Source: an uncultured Pelagibacteraceae bacterium (GTDB lineage: Bacteria; Pseudomonadota; Alphaproteobacteria; Pelagibacterales; Pelagibacteraceae). Taken from it: DNA of 64,000 nucleotides. The stretch is taken from positions 1-64,000 of the forward strand of contig CABYFA010000002.1 in the NCBI GenBank assembly GCA_902518155.1. Direction: 5' to 3'. Positions 9,939-18,644 of this stretch are shown in pieces. Each line of letters opens with the position of its first letter. Positions within the stretch are counted from its first letter, which is position 1. Below the pieces are notes generated by a model. The model was not told the origin of the DNA, made no database searches, and saw only the letters and a program-made list of their open reading frames with translations. Position numbers and translations under genes: made by a program.

Positions 9939-10399
9939 ATTTAAAAGAATTATATCAAGAAATAATTTTAGAACATGGAAAAAATCCAAGGAATTTGAGG
10001 AAGACTGAGAATTTTAATAAAGATGCGAAAGGGAATAATCCTTTATGTGGGGATAATGTGCATGTTTATCTAAAATTGAATAACCAAAGAAAAGTTGAAG
10101 ATATTTCTTTTGAAGGAAGTGGTTGCGCAATATCAATGGCCTCAGCTTCAATAATGACAGATTTGATTAAAGGCAAAAGTGACAATGAAGCAAAGGAGAT
10201 CATAGATGATTTTCTTGGAATGATAAAAGAAAATCCTGAATTAAAATCTTCGATTTTAGAGGAGGATGATAAAACAAAACTAATGTGTCTATCAGGAGTA
10301 AAACAATATCCTATGAGAGTAAAATGTGCTACTTTATCTTGGCATACTTTGATTTCTGCAATGGAAGATGATGGAAAGCAAGTGAGTACAGAAGATTAA
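9935..10399 (+). CDS. sufU: SufU-type sulphur relay/scaffold protein
   Basis: IscU/NifU-fold partner of SufS. The three expected cysteines are seen in NPLCGDNVHVYL, GSGCAISMASASIM and RVKCATLSWHTL, and the Asp in CGD is present. The insertion before the last cysteine and the length of 154 aa favour SufU over IscU. The sufS-sufU adjacency supports a role accepting persulphide sulphur from SufS. SufU is best known from Firmicutes, so the exact role in this lineage is inferred. Confidence 0.92.
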   Translation: MNLKELYQEIILEHGKNPRNLRKTENFNKDAKGNNPLCGDNVHVYLKLNNQRKVEDISFEGSGCAISMASASIMTDLIKGKSDNEAKEIIDDFLGMIKENPELKSSILEEDDKTKLMCLSGVKQYPMRVKCATLSWHTLISAMEDDGKQVSTED

Positions 10400-10403
10400 T
10401 ATT

Positions 10404-10700
10404 ATGGAAATAAAAGAAAAAATTATAAATGAAATTAGAAAAATTTATGATCCTGAATTACCAGTTAATATTTATGAACTTGGTTTAATTTATGATATTC
10501 AAGTAAAAGGAAAAAAAGCTGAAATTAAAATGACCTTAACCACACCAAATTGTCCTGTTGCAGAGAGTTTACCAAAAGAAGTAAAAGAAGGAGCTATGCA
10601 AGTTGAAGAAATTGATGATGTTGATCTTCAACTAGTTTGGGACCCACCTTGGAACAAAGATATGATGTCAGATGCTGCTAAGTTGGAGTTAAATTTGTAA
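10404..10700 (+). CDS. SUF-associated DUF59/MIP18-family protein
   Basis: Small 98-aa protein of the MIP18/PaaD-like (DUF59) family, commonly found in suf operons and sometimes called SufT-like. Diagnostic segments are DPELPVNIYELGLIYD, LTTPNCPVAESLP with the conserved Cys, and a C-terminal VWDPPWNKDMMSD. It likely helps cluster maturation or delivery; no catalytic function is proven. It lies 4 nt after sufU and overlaps the sufA start by one base. Confidence 0.9.
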   Translation: MEIKEKIINEIRKIYDPELPVNIYELGLIYDIQVKGKKAEIKMTLTTPNCPVAESLPKEVKEGAMQVEEIDDVDLQLVWDPPWNKDMMSDAAKLELNL

Positions 10701-11035
10701 TGAATCCTATAATTAAATTAAGTGAAAATGCAGCAAACAGAATTAAAGAAATCATGTCTAGTGCCGAAAAAGATGCTTTAGGAGTGAGAGTTTCAATTAA
10801 ATCTGGAGGATGCGCAGGCATGTCATATGTAATGGAATATTCTAAAGAACTTAACCCGAATGATGAGGTAATTGAGGATAAGGGAGTTAAGGTTTTTATA
10901 GATTCTGCTGCAGTGATGTATTTATTAGGTACTGAAATGGATTACAAAAAAGAGGATTTTTCTTCAACTTTTGTGTTCAATAATCCTAATGAAACAGAGA
11001 GATGTGGTTGCGGGGAGTCCTTTAAAATAGAATAA
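10700..11035 (+). CDS. sufA: A-type Fe-S carrier (HesB/IscA family)
   Basis: Carries Fe-S clusters from the scaffold to target enzymes. The three family cysteines are present: SGGCAGMSYVMEY and the C-terminal GCGESF pair (RCGCGES). The length of 111 aa is typical. As the last gene of the iscR-suf operon it is best named SufA, although ErpA-like activity cannot be excluded from sequence alone. Confidence 0.92.
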   Translation: MNPIIKLSENAANRIKEIMSSAEKDALGVRVSIKSGGCAGMSYVMEYSKELNPNDEVIEDKGVKVFIDSAAVMYLLGTEMDYKKEDFSSTFVFNNPNETERCGCGESFKIE

Positions 11036-11066
11036 AATTTAGTATCCCATAAGTTGCATAGCTGTA

Positions 11067-11095
11067 TTGCTTAAAATGCATATCTAGTATATAAT
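11067..11095 (+). promoter_or_regulatory. near-consensus sigma-70 promoter, apparently leaderless
   Basis: TTGCTT (11067-11072) and a perfect TATAAT (11090-11095) are separated by exactly 17 nt. The ATG of the next small gene is at 11102, only 6 nt after the -10, so transcription would begin at or next to the start codon. No Shine-Dalgarno can fit, which points to a leaderless mRNA. Confidence 0.7.
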
Positions 11096-11101
11096 TATTA
11101 C

Positions 11102-11272
11102 ATGAACGTTTTTGAATTTAGAAATTTATTAGCGTCTGAAGACAGAAAAGAAAAAAGAAAAAGCTTACAAAGATCTTTGATCAAATCTGTTGAAACAGGA
11201 GCTAACGGAACTCAAGATTACGTTGTTAAAAAAGGTCCTGGCAAAAACAAGATTGCCACTACTAGACAATAA
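11102..11272 (+). CDS. 56-aa basic protein of unknown function
   Basis: Too short for the ORF track. The frame runs MNVFEFRNLLASEDRKEKRK to a C-terminal KKGPGKNKIATTRQ and a TAA stop 3 nt before the convergent glnA stop. The protein is hydrophilic and rich in Lys/Arg, with no cysteine or membrane segment. A strong promoter abuts its ATG, and a clean stop in the narrow space before glnA supports a real gene. I do not recognise the family. The next in-frame ATG would be too far in to leave a useful product, so the first ATG is kept. Confidence 0.65.
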   Translation: MNVFEFRNLLASEDRKEKRKSLQRSLIKSVETGANGTQDYVVKKGPGKNKIATTRQ

Positions 11273-11275
11273 TTT

Positions 11276-12682
11276 TTAACAACTATAATACATGTCGAAC
11301 TCTATTGGGTGTGGTGTGTGTTCGAAATTATGTATTTCCTCAAATTTTAAAGCAATGTAAGCATCTATCTGATCATCAGTGAATACGTTACCTTGTTTTA
11401 AAAAATCTCTGTCCTTATCCAAACTTTCCATTGCTTCTCTTAATGAGCCACAAACAGTAGGTATTTTTTTAACTTCATTTTCAGATAAAGCATAAAGATC
11501 TTTATCGAAAGATTTACCTGGATCAATTTTATTTTTAATACCATCTAGTCCAGCCATAAGCATTGCTGCAAAAGTTAAGTATGGGTTTCCAGCTGCATCG
11601 CCAAATCTAATTTCACATCTCGCAGCTTTTTTACTTAGAGTGATAGGGATCCTACATGAAGCTGATCTGTTTCTCGCTGAGTACGCTAATAATACTGGGG
11701 CTTCAAATCCCGGGATCAATCTTTTGTAACTATTGGTTGTTGCGTTTGAAAAAGCGTTTATAGCTTTTGCATGTTTTAAAATTCCACCAATATAGTGTAA
11801 AGCTAAATCGGATAAGCCAGCATATTTATCTCCTGAAAATAATGCTGTATTTCCTTTCCAAATTGATTGGTGCACGTGCATACCTGATCCATTATCACCT
11901 TTTACTGGTTTAGGCATAAAAGTTGCAGTTTTTCCAAATGAATGTGAAACCATGTGTACTGCATACTTATATAATTGCAAGTTATCTGCTTGATCAACTA
12001 AAGTTCCAAAATACATTCCAAGTTCATGCTGACTTGGAGCAACTTCATGGTGATGTTTCTCAACTTTAATACCCATGTCTTTCATTGCTTTTAAATACTC
12101 ACTTCTCATATCTTGTGCACTATCAACAGGAGGAACAGGGAAGTAACCACCTTTGATACCAGGTCTGTGTCCCATATTTCCGTTTTCATATTTTTTTCCA
12201 GTGTTGTAAGGGCCTTCAGTACTATCAATTTTGAAGCCAGTTTCATTCATGTCATTTTTAAATCTTACATCATCGAATACAAAAAATTCAGCTTCTGGAC
12301 CAAAAAATGCTTTGTCACCAATTCCAGATTTTTTTAAATATGCCTCTGCTTTTTTTGCTGTTCCTCGAGGATCTCTTTCGTAAGGATCTTTTTTTATTGC
12401 ATCCAAAATATCACAAAAAATGTTTAATGTATTATGAGACGTAAACGGATCAACTACAGTTCTGCTTAAATCAGGCTTTAAAATCATGTCAGATTCATTA
12501 ATAGCTTTCCAACCTGCAATTGAGGAGCCATCAAAGAAAATTCCATCGTTTAACATATCTTCGTCAACTACCTTAGTGTCCATTGTAACGTGTTGAAGTT
12601 TACCTCTAGGGTCAGTAAATCTTAGATCAACGTAATCGATCTCTTTGTCTTTAATAACTTTTAATACATTTTTCGCACTCAT
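11276..12682 (-). CDS. glnA: glutamine synthetase, type I
   Basis: Main ammonium-assimilating enzyme (Glu + NH3 + ATP to Gln). GSI signatures are present: [10 protein letters not shown], the metal-binding [24 protein letters not shown], the ATP-binding [10 protein letters not shown] and [21 protein letters not shown] near residue 396 keeps the tyrosine adenylylated in enteric GSI. The length is 468 aa. An AGGAGAT ribosome-binding site precedes the ATG, and a palindrome (12755-12781) lies in the upstream spacer and may bind a nitrogen regulator. amtB is elsewhere in this window (51.4 kb). Confidence 0.97.
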   Translation of the reverse strand: MSAKNVLKVIKDKEIDYVDLRFTDPRGKLQHVTMDTKVVDEDMLNDGIFFDGSSIAGWKAINESDMILKPDLSRTVVDPFTSHNTLNIFCDILDAIKKDPYERDPRGTAKKAEAYLKKSGIGDKAFFGPEAEFFVFDDVRFKNDMNETGFKIDSTEGPYNTGKKYENGNMGHRPGIKGGYFPVPPVDSAQDMRSEYLKAMKDMGIKVEKHHHEVAPSQHELGMYFGTLVDQADNLQLYKYAVHMVSHSFGKTATFMPKPVKGDNGSGMHVHQSIWKGNTALFSGDKYAGLSDLALHYIGGILKHAKAINAFSNATTNSYKRLIPGFEAPVLLAYSARNRSASCRIPITLSKKAARCEIRFGDAAGNPYLTFAAMLMAGLDGIKNKIDPGKSFDKDLYALSENEVKKIPTVCGSLREAMESLDKDRDFLKQGNVFTDDQIDAYIALKFEEIHNFEHTPHPIEFDMYYSC

Positions 12683-12754
12683 TATATCTCCTCTGTAATC
12701 TTGTGGGTTGTGATACCAAATAAAGACTGATAAATAATCCTCTTTTACTTAATA

Positions 12755-12781
12755 ACACCTATGCATTTTTAACATAAGTGT
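12755..12781. promoter_or_regulatory. inverted repeat upstream of glnA
   Basis: ACACCTATG and CATAAGTGT form 9-nt arms (8 of 9 matching) with a 9-nt spacer, in the 141-bp divergent gap between glnA and the ybaK-like gene. The dyad geometry suggests a dimeric regulator. A nitrogen-response regulator such as NtrX would make sense but is only inferred; the half-sites are not a textbook NtrC box. Confidence 0.4.
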
Positions 12782-12823
12782 ATATTGAAAAGACTAAGAA
12801 TACTAACAATTCAGAGTTGAATA

Positions 12824-13303
12824 ATGACATTACTTGATAAAGAACCAGTTCGAAGAGTTGGAAGAATTATTAGAGAATTCGACCAAAATTTAAGTGTTAG
12901 TGTTTTAGAAACATCAGCTAGAACTGCTTTAGAAGCCGCATCTTCTTTAGGATGTGAGGTAGGAGCAATTGTAAAAAGCTTACTTTTTAAGACAGATAAT
13001 AAGTTTACTTTATTTTTGGTTGCTGGAGATAAGAAAGCTTCACTAAGAAAAATTAAGAAAAATATTAAATTTGATGATGTTTCTATGGCTACTGCTGAAG
13101 ATGTAAAAAACATTACTGGTTATACTATTGGCGGTGTTTCACCAGTAGGCCATTTAGAAAATGTTGATATTTACATAGATAATTCGTTACATAGGTTTGA
13201 TTTTTTATTTGCTGCTGCAGGTCATCCAAATTGTATATTTAAAATCAATTTCTTAGATTTAAAGAAAATTACAAAAGGAAAAATTGAAGATATTACTGAA
13301 TGA
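12824..13303 (+). CDS. YbaK/EbsC-family aminoacyl-tRNA deacylase
   Basis: A 159-aa protein of the YbaK/ProX editing superfamily, which hydrolyses mischarged tRNAs such as Cys-tRNA(Pro). Seen are TARTALEAASSLGCEVGAIVKSLLF, the conserved catalytic-type lysine in that block, VAGDKKASLRK, and TGYTIGGVSPVGH near the middle. The substrate cannot be told from sequence. It overlaps the next gene by 4 bp (ATGA), so the two are co-translated. Confidence 0.88.
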   Translation: MTLLDKEPVRRVGRIIREFDQNLSVSVLETSARTALEAASSLGCEVGAIVKSLLFKTDNKFTLFLVAGDKKASLRKIKKNIKFDDVSMATAEDVKNITGYTIGGVSPVGHLENVDIYIDNSLHRFDFLFAAAGHPNCIFKINFLDLKKITKGKIEDITE

Positions 13304-14199
13304 GACAACCAAAACTATTAGATTATCTTTTATTAATTTTGTTGGCCTTAATATGGGCATCAGCTTTTTTTAATATCAAAATTGCAACATATTCATTTGG
13401 ACCAATTACCATTGCATTTTTAAGAGTGTTTTTTGGAGCAATACCAGTTTTGTTACTTTGTTATTATAAAAAGATAGAGATCGAAGCTTTTTCAAAAGAT
13501 TGGTATTGGTTTGCAATGATAGGATTTATAAATTTAGTAGCTCCCTTTTTTTTAATTGCGTACGGAGTACAATCAGTTCAAAGTAATTTGGCTGCGATAT
13601 TGATGTCAACTACTCCACTAAGTTCAACTGTGCTAGGTCATTTTTATACAAAAAATGAGAAATTTAATTTTATCAAAACAATAGGAATCTTAATTGGTTT
13701 TTCTGGAATACTTTACTTATTTTCTGATAATATTTTGATTAATGAAAATAATTTTTTTTCCGCAATACTTATTCTATTAGGCTCAACTTGTTATGTAATA
13801 GGTGGTGTTCTTACCCTAAAAATTAGTAAGAAAAAAAATGAAAATGTAACTGGCTCAATACTAGTTTGGGCAGTTTTGATTTTGATACCTATTGTAAGTA
13901 TTGTTGAACAACCATGGATTGTCTCGCCAAGGTTAGATTCTACAATATCTGTGATATACCTTGGCTTAGTTTCTACTGGAATTGCATGGTTATTGAGATT
14001 TAGAATTTTAGTTAATAATGGACTGATATTTCAGTCACAAGTTTCATATTTAATCCCAATTTTCGGAACTATTTTGAGTTATATTTTCCTAAAGGAATTG
14101 ATCACTTTCAAAGTTTTGATATCACTCATTGCAGTATCAGTAGGAATTTATTTTGTGAGAAAAGCAGACAATAAAATTAGTAAAATAAAGCTCGATTAA
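13300..14199 (+). CDS. EamA-family (DMT superfamily) transporter
   Basis: A 299-aa inner-membrane protein with about ten hydrophobic helices arranged as two EamA repeats. The first repeat begins LLLILLALIWASAFFNIKIA and ends near residue 140; the second begins around residue 150. The motif ALIWASAFF and the late PIFGTILSYIFLKE are typical of drug/metabolite exporters. Substrate unknown. It is coupled to the YbaK-like gene by an ATGA overlap. Confidence 0.88.
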   Translation: MRQPKLLDYLLLILLALIWASAFFNIKIATYSFGPITIAFLRVFFGAIPVLLLCYYKKIEIEAFSKDWYWFAMIGFINLVAPFFLIAYGVQSVQSNLAAILMSTTPLSSTVLGHFYTKNEKFNFIKTIGILIGFSGILYLFSDNILINENNFFSAILILLGSTCYVIGGVLTLKISKKKNENVTGSILVWAVLILIPIVSIVEQPWIVSPRLDSTISVIYLGLVSTGIAWLLRFRILVNNGLIFQSQVSYLIPIFGTILSYIFLKELITFKVLISLIAVSVGIYFVRKADNKISKIKLD

Positions 14200-14291
14200 T
14201 ACAATTCTTAGTTGAAAACATTATTGACCCATTTACATCATTCCCAAAAAGGTCTTTAATTAATTTATATAAATAACAAGAGGAGAAAAAA

Positions 14292-15836
14292 ATGAGTGCA
14301 GAAGCAATGAAAGTGTCATCTGTATTAGATACTTCTCATTTAAAGGTTAAATTTCCGTTCAAAGCAAAATATGGAAACTACATTAATGGAAAATTTGTAG
14401 AACCAAAATCAGGCAAGTATTTTGATAATGTTAGCCCGATCTCAAATGAGAAAATCTGTTCAGTTGCACGATCAGACGAAAAAGACGTAGAAGCAGCATT
14501 AGATGCAGCTCACGCAGCTTTCCCTGAGTGGGGAAAAACAGATATCACTACGCGATCAAATATATTGTACAAAATCGCTGATGTGTTGGAAAAAAATCTA
14601 AATTTATTGGCTACAGCTGAATGTTTAGATAATGGAAAACCAATAAGAGAGTGTATGGCAGCAGATTTACCTTTGGTTATTGATCATTGGAGATATTTTG
14701 CTGGTGTGATTAGAGCAGAAGAAGGTTCAATAGCTGAAATAGCAAATAATCAATACTCATACAATTTTCATGAACCATTAGGTGTAGTTGGTCAGATAGT
14801 TCCGTGGAATTTCCCATTATTAATGGCGACATGGAAATTAGCTCCAGCTCTAGCAGCAGGAAATTGCTCAGTTTTAAAACCTGCAGAGCAAACGCCTGCA
14901 TCGATTATGGTTATGATGGAACTGATTGGAGATTTATTACCTCCAGGAGTTGTTAACATTGTTAGTGGTTTTGGATTAGAAGCAGGTAAGCCTTTAGCAT
15001 CATCAAAAAGAGTTGCTAAAGTTGCATTTACTGGTGAAACTACAACAGGAAGATTGATTATGCAGTATGCTGCACAAAACATAATTCCAATTACTTTGGA
15101 GTTAGGTGGAAAATCTCCAAACATTTTCTTTGAAGATATCATGGATAAGGATGATGATTTCTTTGATAAATGTATTGAAGGTTTTGTAATGTTCAATCTA
15201 AACCAAGGTGAGGTTTGTACTTGTCCAAGTAGAGCTTTAGTTCAGGAGTCGATCTATGATAAATTCATGGAAAGAGCTATAGCTAGAACAAAAGCTGTTG
15301 TTCAAGACAATCCTTTGAAAATGGAAACCATGATTGGAGCACAGGCATCAGTAGAGCAGATGGAAAAGATTAAATCTTATCTTGAGCTTGGAAAAAAAGA
15401 AGGTGCTAAAGTTCTAACTGGTGGAAGTGTTGCTAAACTTAACAGCGGATTGGAAAAAGGTAATTATATTCAGCCAACTGTTTTTGAGGCAAAAAATGAC
15501 ATGCGAATTTCTCAAGAAGAGATCTTCGGACCGGTTGTATCTGTGATTAAATTTAAAGATGAAGCAGAGGCATTGAAAATTGCTAATGATACTCTTTATG
15601 GTTTAGGAGCAGCTGTATGGACTAGAAATGGTAATATAGCTCACAGAATGGGTAGAGCGATACAAGCAGGAATAGTATGGACTAATTGTTATCATGCTTA
15701 CCCAGCGCACTCGCCATTTGGTGGATACAAACAATCTGGAGTTGGTAGAGAAACTCACAAAATGATGCTTAATCATTACAGACAGAATAAGAATCTTCAT
15801 GTTTCTTATGCTGAGAAAAAATTAGGCTTCTTTTAA
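14292..15836 (+). CDS. NAD-dependent aldehyde dehydrogenase, AldB/ExaC type
   Basis: A 514-aa ALDH. Motifs are [31 protein letters not shown] (cofactor binding), the general base in LELGGKSPN, and the nucleophile Cys in [23 protein letters not shown] is near the end. The double Cys (VCTC), the N-terminal extension and the adjacent DUF779 gene are typical of acetaldehyde/alcohol-oxidation ALDHs (AldB, ExaC). A strong AAGAGGAG ribosome-binding site lies before the ATG. The natural substrate, acetaldehyde or another short aldehyde, is inferred. Confidence 0.92.
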   Translation: MSAEAMKVSSVLDTSHLKVKFPFKAKYGNYINGKFVEPKSGKYFDNVSPISNEKICSVARSDEKDVEAALDAAHAAFPEWGKTDITTRSNILYKIADVLEKNLNLLATAECLDNGKPIRECMAADLPLVIDHWRYFAGVIRAEEGSIAEIANNQYSYNFHEPLGVVGQIVPWNFPLLMATWKLAPALAAGNCSVLKPAEQTPASIMVMMELIGDLLPPGVVNIVSGFGLEAGKPLASSKRVAKVAFTGETTTGRLIMQYAAQNIIPITLELGGKSPNIFFEDIMDKDDDFFDKCIEGFVMFNLNQGEVCTCPSRALVQESIYDKFMERAIARTKAVVQDNPLKMETMIGAQASVEQMEKIKSYLELGKKEGAKVLTGGSVAKLNSGLEKGNYIQPTVFEAKNDMRISQEEIFGPVVSVIKFKDEAEALKIANDTLYGLGAAVWTRNGNIAHRMGRAIQAGIVWTNCYHAYPAHSPFGGYKQSGVGRETHKMMLNHYRQNKNLHVSYAEKKLGFF

Positions 15837-15850
15837 TCAAATAATATATA

Positions 15851-15879
15851 CTGGTCCATGATTCGATATCATGGGCCAG
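15851..15879 (+). repeat. 12-bp hairpin between aldehyde dehydrogenase and DUF779 gene
   Basis: CTGGTCCATGAT, a TCGAT loop, then ATCATGGGCCAG make a 12-bp stem with a single G-U pair as RNA. No U-tract follows, so it looks more like an mRNA processing or stability element, or an attenuator, than a classic terminator. It contains the ATG at 15871, arguing that translation of the next gene begins downstream at 15889. Confidence 0.6.
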
Positions 15880-15888
15880 AGAAAAAAC

Positions 15889-16242
15889 ATGAAAGTATCT
15901 GCAACACATTCGGCACTTAGTTTATTATCTGAACTTAAAGAAAAATATGGTGAAAAATTAATGTTTCATCAATCAGGTGGATGTTGTGATGGGAGTGCTC
16001 CTATGTGTTTCCAAGAGGGTGAATTTCCATTGGGAGACAATGATATTAAACTTGGAGAAATAGGTGGTGTTCCATTTTATATGAATGGTGATCAGTATGA
16101 AAAATGGAAACATACTGATCTTACGATAGATGCCGTAAAAGGAATTGGTGGAATGTTTTCATTAGATAATGGAACTGGAAGAAGATTTTTAACTAAATCT
16201 GAAATATGTCTCGTAGTGGATAACGATAATCCAAATCATTAA
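15889..16242 (+). CDS. DUF779 protein, aldehyde dehydrogenase partner
   Basis: Small DUF779-family protein, recognised by MFHQSGGCCDGSAPMCFQ and the C-terminal RRFLTKSE. Members are strongly linked to acetaldehyde dehydrogenase/ExaC genes, as here, but their function is unresolved. The Cys cluster (CCDGSAPMC) could bind a metal. The track start at 15871 lies inside a hairpin, so I prefer the ATG at 15889 (MKVSATHSALSLL), which matches the family N terminus better and gives 117 aa. Confidence 0.85.
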   Translation: MKVSATHSALSLLSELKEKYGEKLMFHQSGGCCDGSAPMCFQEGEFPLGDNDIKLGEIGGVPFYMNGDQYEKWKHTDLTIDAVKGIGGMFSLDNGTGRRFLTKSEICLVVDNDNPNH

Positions 16243-16265
16243 ATAATCTTAAAATTTAAACTAAA

Positions 16266-16739
16266 ATGGCTATTTATCTTAGTTCCCAAAAAATAATTAA
16301 AGAATGGATTGATTATAATAATCACATGAATGTTTCTTACTATCTTTTAATTTTTGATAAGTATGGTGCAGATACGTTAAATAATTTTTTTAAAATGGGA
16401 GAACATTCAGCAAAAACAACAGGTAAAAGCACTATGATTGTTGAGTCAAATATTACTTATAATCAAGAATTAAAAGTTGACGATGAAGTAGATATTAATT
16501 TAATTTTTTTCGATCATGATAAAAAAAGACTTCAATATAAAATGGAGATGATCCATAAGGAGAAAAAATATTTAGCATCGACCATCGAAATCTTAGCTTT
16601 ATATGTTGATTTAAATACAAGAAAAGTTTCTGAATTTGAGGCTGAAAAAGTCAAAATAATGGACGATTATATAAAAAAAAACTCTTCAAATTTTAAAAGT
16701 GAAAATTTGAAATTCTCAAATAAATTAAAAAAAAATTAA
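16266..16739 (+). CDS. hotdog-fold acyl-CoA thioesterase
   Basis: A 157-aa protein of the 4HBT/thioesterase family. It has the signature WIDYNNHMNVSYY near the N terminus (Asp/Asn-His motif), then MIVESNITYNQELKVDDEV and a Lys-rich tail. It resembles thioesterases linked to carnitine or betaine CoA metabolism, but the substrate is not certain. It ends in a strong hairpin shared with the convergent GYD gene. Confidence 0.8.
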   Translation: MAIYLSSQKIIKEWIDYNNHMNVSYYLLIFDKYGADTLNNFFKMGEHSAKTTGKSTMIVESNITYNQELKVDDEVDINLIFFDHDKKRLQYKMEMIHKEKKYLASTIEILALYVDLNTRKVSEFEAEKVKIMDDYIKKNSSNFKSENLKFSNKLKKN

Positions 16740-16771
16740 TATAACTTCCAGTCCGCTACTAGAAGTTATAT
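16739..16771. terminator. bidirectional hairpin terminator
   Basis: ATATAACTTC and GAAGTTATAT form a perfect 10-bp stem, with an inner AGT/ACT extension and a short loop, between two convergent genes. AT-rich flanks on both sides fit a shared terminator. Confidence 0.7.
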
Positions 16772-16777
16772 ATTAAA

Positions 16778-17095
16778 TTACTGACCGGGTGCTTTATAAC
16801 CAATTTTACTTGCTTTTGATGTAGCTTTAGTAAAATCAATAGCCTCTAACATTGTTAAGTTTTTAACTGCACCAGATCCCTCAACAACTAATTTAATTGC
16901 TGCAAAATCATCAAAACTTGGCATTTCTGCTACAACCACAAAATCATATGAACCTCTTACAATATCCATGCTATGCATAGTTCCGCCCATTGCTTTTGTT
17001 AATTGTTCCACTACAGCTTTTCTATCACTTGTTGGATCTTTTAAAAATCCTTGAAAAGCTTTTTCAGTGTAGTTTCCCATTATATATGCTTTCAT
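16778..17095 (-). CDS. GYD-domain protein
   Basis: A 105-aa protein matching the GYD family (PF08734), a ferredoxin-like small fold. It starts MKAYIMGNYTEKAFQGF, has the characteristic MHSMDIVRGSYDFVVVAEMP, and a helix FDDFAAIKLVVEGSG. Function in the family is unknown. A good ribosome-binding site (AAAGGAGTTTAT) precedes the ATG. Confidence 0.85.
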   Translation of the reverse strand: MKAYIMGNYTEKAFQGFLKDPTSDRKAVVEQLTKAMGGTMHSMDIVRGSYDFVVVAEMPSFDDFAAIKLVVEGSGAVKNLTMLEAIDFTKATSKASKIGYKAPGQ

Positions 17096-17194
17096 ATAAA
17101 CTCCTTTTTTATGTTGTTAGAGTATCATCTAAACTTGTAAAATTAATGTGTAAAAATTACATAGTAGACACAACCTGCAGTAATGTTAGATTAA

Positions 17195-18640
17195 ATGATG
17201 TACGAAAAATTTGGTCAATTCATTGATGGAAAATGGTGTCAATCCTCTGACAAATCTACATACGAAGTAATTAATCCAGCTAATGAGGAAACTTTAGGTC
17301 ACGCATCTAAAGCTACATCAAAAGATGTTGATAGAGCATTAAAATCTGCTGAAAAAGGTTTGCAGGTTTGGAAAAAAACACCTCCTTGGCAAAGGTCATA
17401 TATCATAAGACGTATTGCCGATAAGATAAGAGAGAAAGAAGATGTTTTAGCGAAATGGATGACATTAGAAGTTGGCAAACCTTTTGTAGAAGCTAAGGGT
17501 GAGGTAAATGGAGCAGCAGATATTTTTGAGTGGAACGCAGAAGAAACTAAAAGAATTTACGGTCAAACAGTTGAAAGTAGATTTGAAGATACTAGAGTAC
17601 ATGTTTATTACCAACCAGTAGGTGTTGTAGCTGCATTATCTCCTTGGAATTTTCCAGCAGTTCTGTCTGCAAGAAAAATTTCTACAGCTTTAGCAGCTGG
17701 TTGTTCCGTAATAATTAAACCAGATGTGATAACTCCAGGAGTTGTAATGGAAATGGTAAATATTTGTAGTGAATGTGGTGTGCCACCAGGTGTAGTAAAT
17801 CTTTTATCAGGAGATCCTCCTAGTATCGCTCAACAATTAATAGCATCTGATATTATAAAAAAGATTTCAATAACTGGCTCATCAAGAGTTGGAAAATTAA
17901 TTTTAAAACAAGCAGCTGATAAAGTTCAGAGAGTGACAATGGAGTTAAGTGGTCATTCTCCATTTATAGTTTTTGATGATGCTGATATTAAAAAAGCTAC
18001 AGATATGGCAATCGCAGCAAAATTCAGAAATAATGGTCAAGTTTGTATATCGCCAAATAGATTTTATATTCAAGAGAGTAAAAAAGATGAGTTTGTAAAT
18101 TTGTTTGTTGAAAAAACTAAAAAACTTAAAATTGGTAATGGAATGGATCCATCTACACAATTAGGCCCATTAACAACTAAGAAAAGATTAAATGAAATTG
18201 AGGAACTGGTTGAAAAAACTAAGCAAGAAGGTGCAAAAGTTTTATTAGGAGGAAAAAAACCAGCTGGATTTAATAAAGGTTTTTTTTATGAGCCAACTGT
18301 CTTTGATCATGTCAAAGACGATTTTACAATAATGAAACAAGAACCATTTGGACCACTTGTACCCATGTTATCTTTTAAATCTTTTGATGAAGTTATAGAA
18401 AGAGCAAATAATCACGAGCTAGGTCTTTCAAGTTATATTTGCACAAATTCAATGGAAAAAGCACATAAAGCATCTGAATTAATGGAAACAGGAACAGTTG
18501 CAGTTAATACTCCCCTAGTTGCAATTGCAGAAGCTCCTTTTGGTGGTATAAAACAAGCTGGCTATGGTAGGGAAGGTGGATCAATGGCTATTAAAGATTA
18601 TTTAAATGTAAAATATACTCATTTGGGTTTAAAAGGTTAG
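17195..18640 (+). CDS. NAD(P)-dependent aldehyde dehydrogenase (semialdehyde type)
   Basis: A 481-aa ALDH. Visible are VGVVAALSPWNFPAVLSARK, ITGSSRVGKLI, the general base in MELSGHSPF (Ser-Gly-His instead of Gly-Gly), the nucleophile in NNGQVCISPNRF, and EPFGPLVPM. It groups best with succinate-semialdehyde/glycolaldehyde-type ALDHs. The next gene, 4 nt on, encodes an FAH-family hydrolase, so the pair probably forms a small sugar-acid or diketo-acid catabolic unit. The first Met could equally be the second one (17198). Confidence 0.88.
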   Translation: MMYEKFGQFIDGKWCQSSDKSTYEVINPANEETLGHASKATSKDVDRALKSAEKGLQVWKKTPPWQRSYIIRRIADKIREKEDVLAKWMTLEVGKPFVEAKGEVNGAADIFEWNAEETKRIYGQTVESRFEDTRVHVYYQPVGVVAALSPWNFPAVLSARKISTALAAGCSVIIKPDVITPGVVMEMVNICSECGVPPGVVNLLSGDPPSIAQQLIASDIIKKISITGSSRVGKLILKQAADKVQRVTMELSGHSPFIVFDDADIKKATDMAIAAKFRNNGQVCISPNRFYIQESKKDEFVNLFVEKTKKLKIGNGMDPSTQLGPLTTKKRLNEIEELVEKTKQEGAKVLLGGKKPAGFNKGFFYEPTVFDHVKDDFTIMKQEPFGPLVPMLSFKSFDEVIERANNHELGLSSYICTNSMEKAHKASELMETGTVAVNTPLVAIAEAPFGGIKQAGYGREGGSMAIKDYLNVKYTHLGLKG

Positions 18641-18644
18641 ACTT

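Noticed and set aside
12113-12337. 74-aa plus-strand ORF inside glnA
   Set aside because: Antisense shadow of glutamine synthetase with no ribosome-binding site or domain.
14792-15196. 134-aa minus-strand ORF inside the aldehyde dehydrogenase
   Set aside because: Fully antisense to a conserved catalytic region; shadow.
16990-17226. 78-aa plus-strand ORF across the GYD gene start
   Set aside because: Overlaps the GYD gene antisense and the ALDH start; no recognisable protein features.
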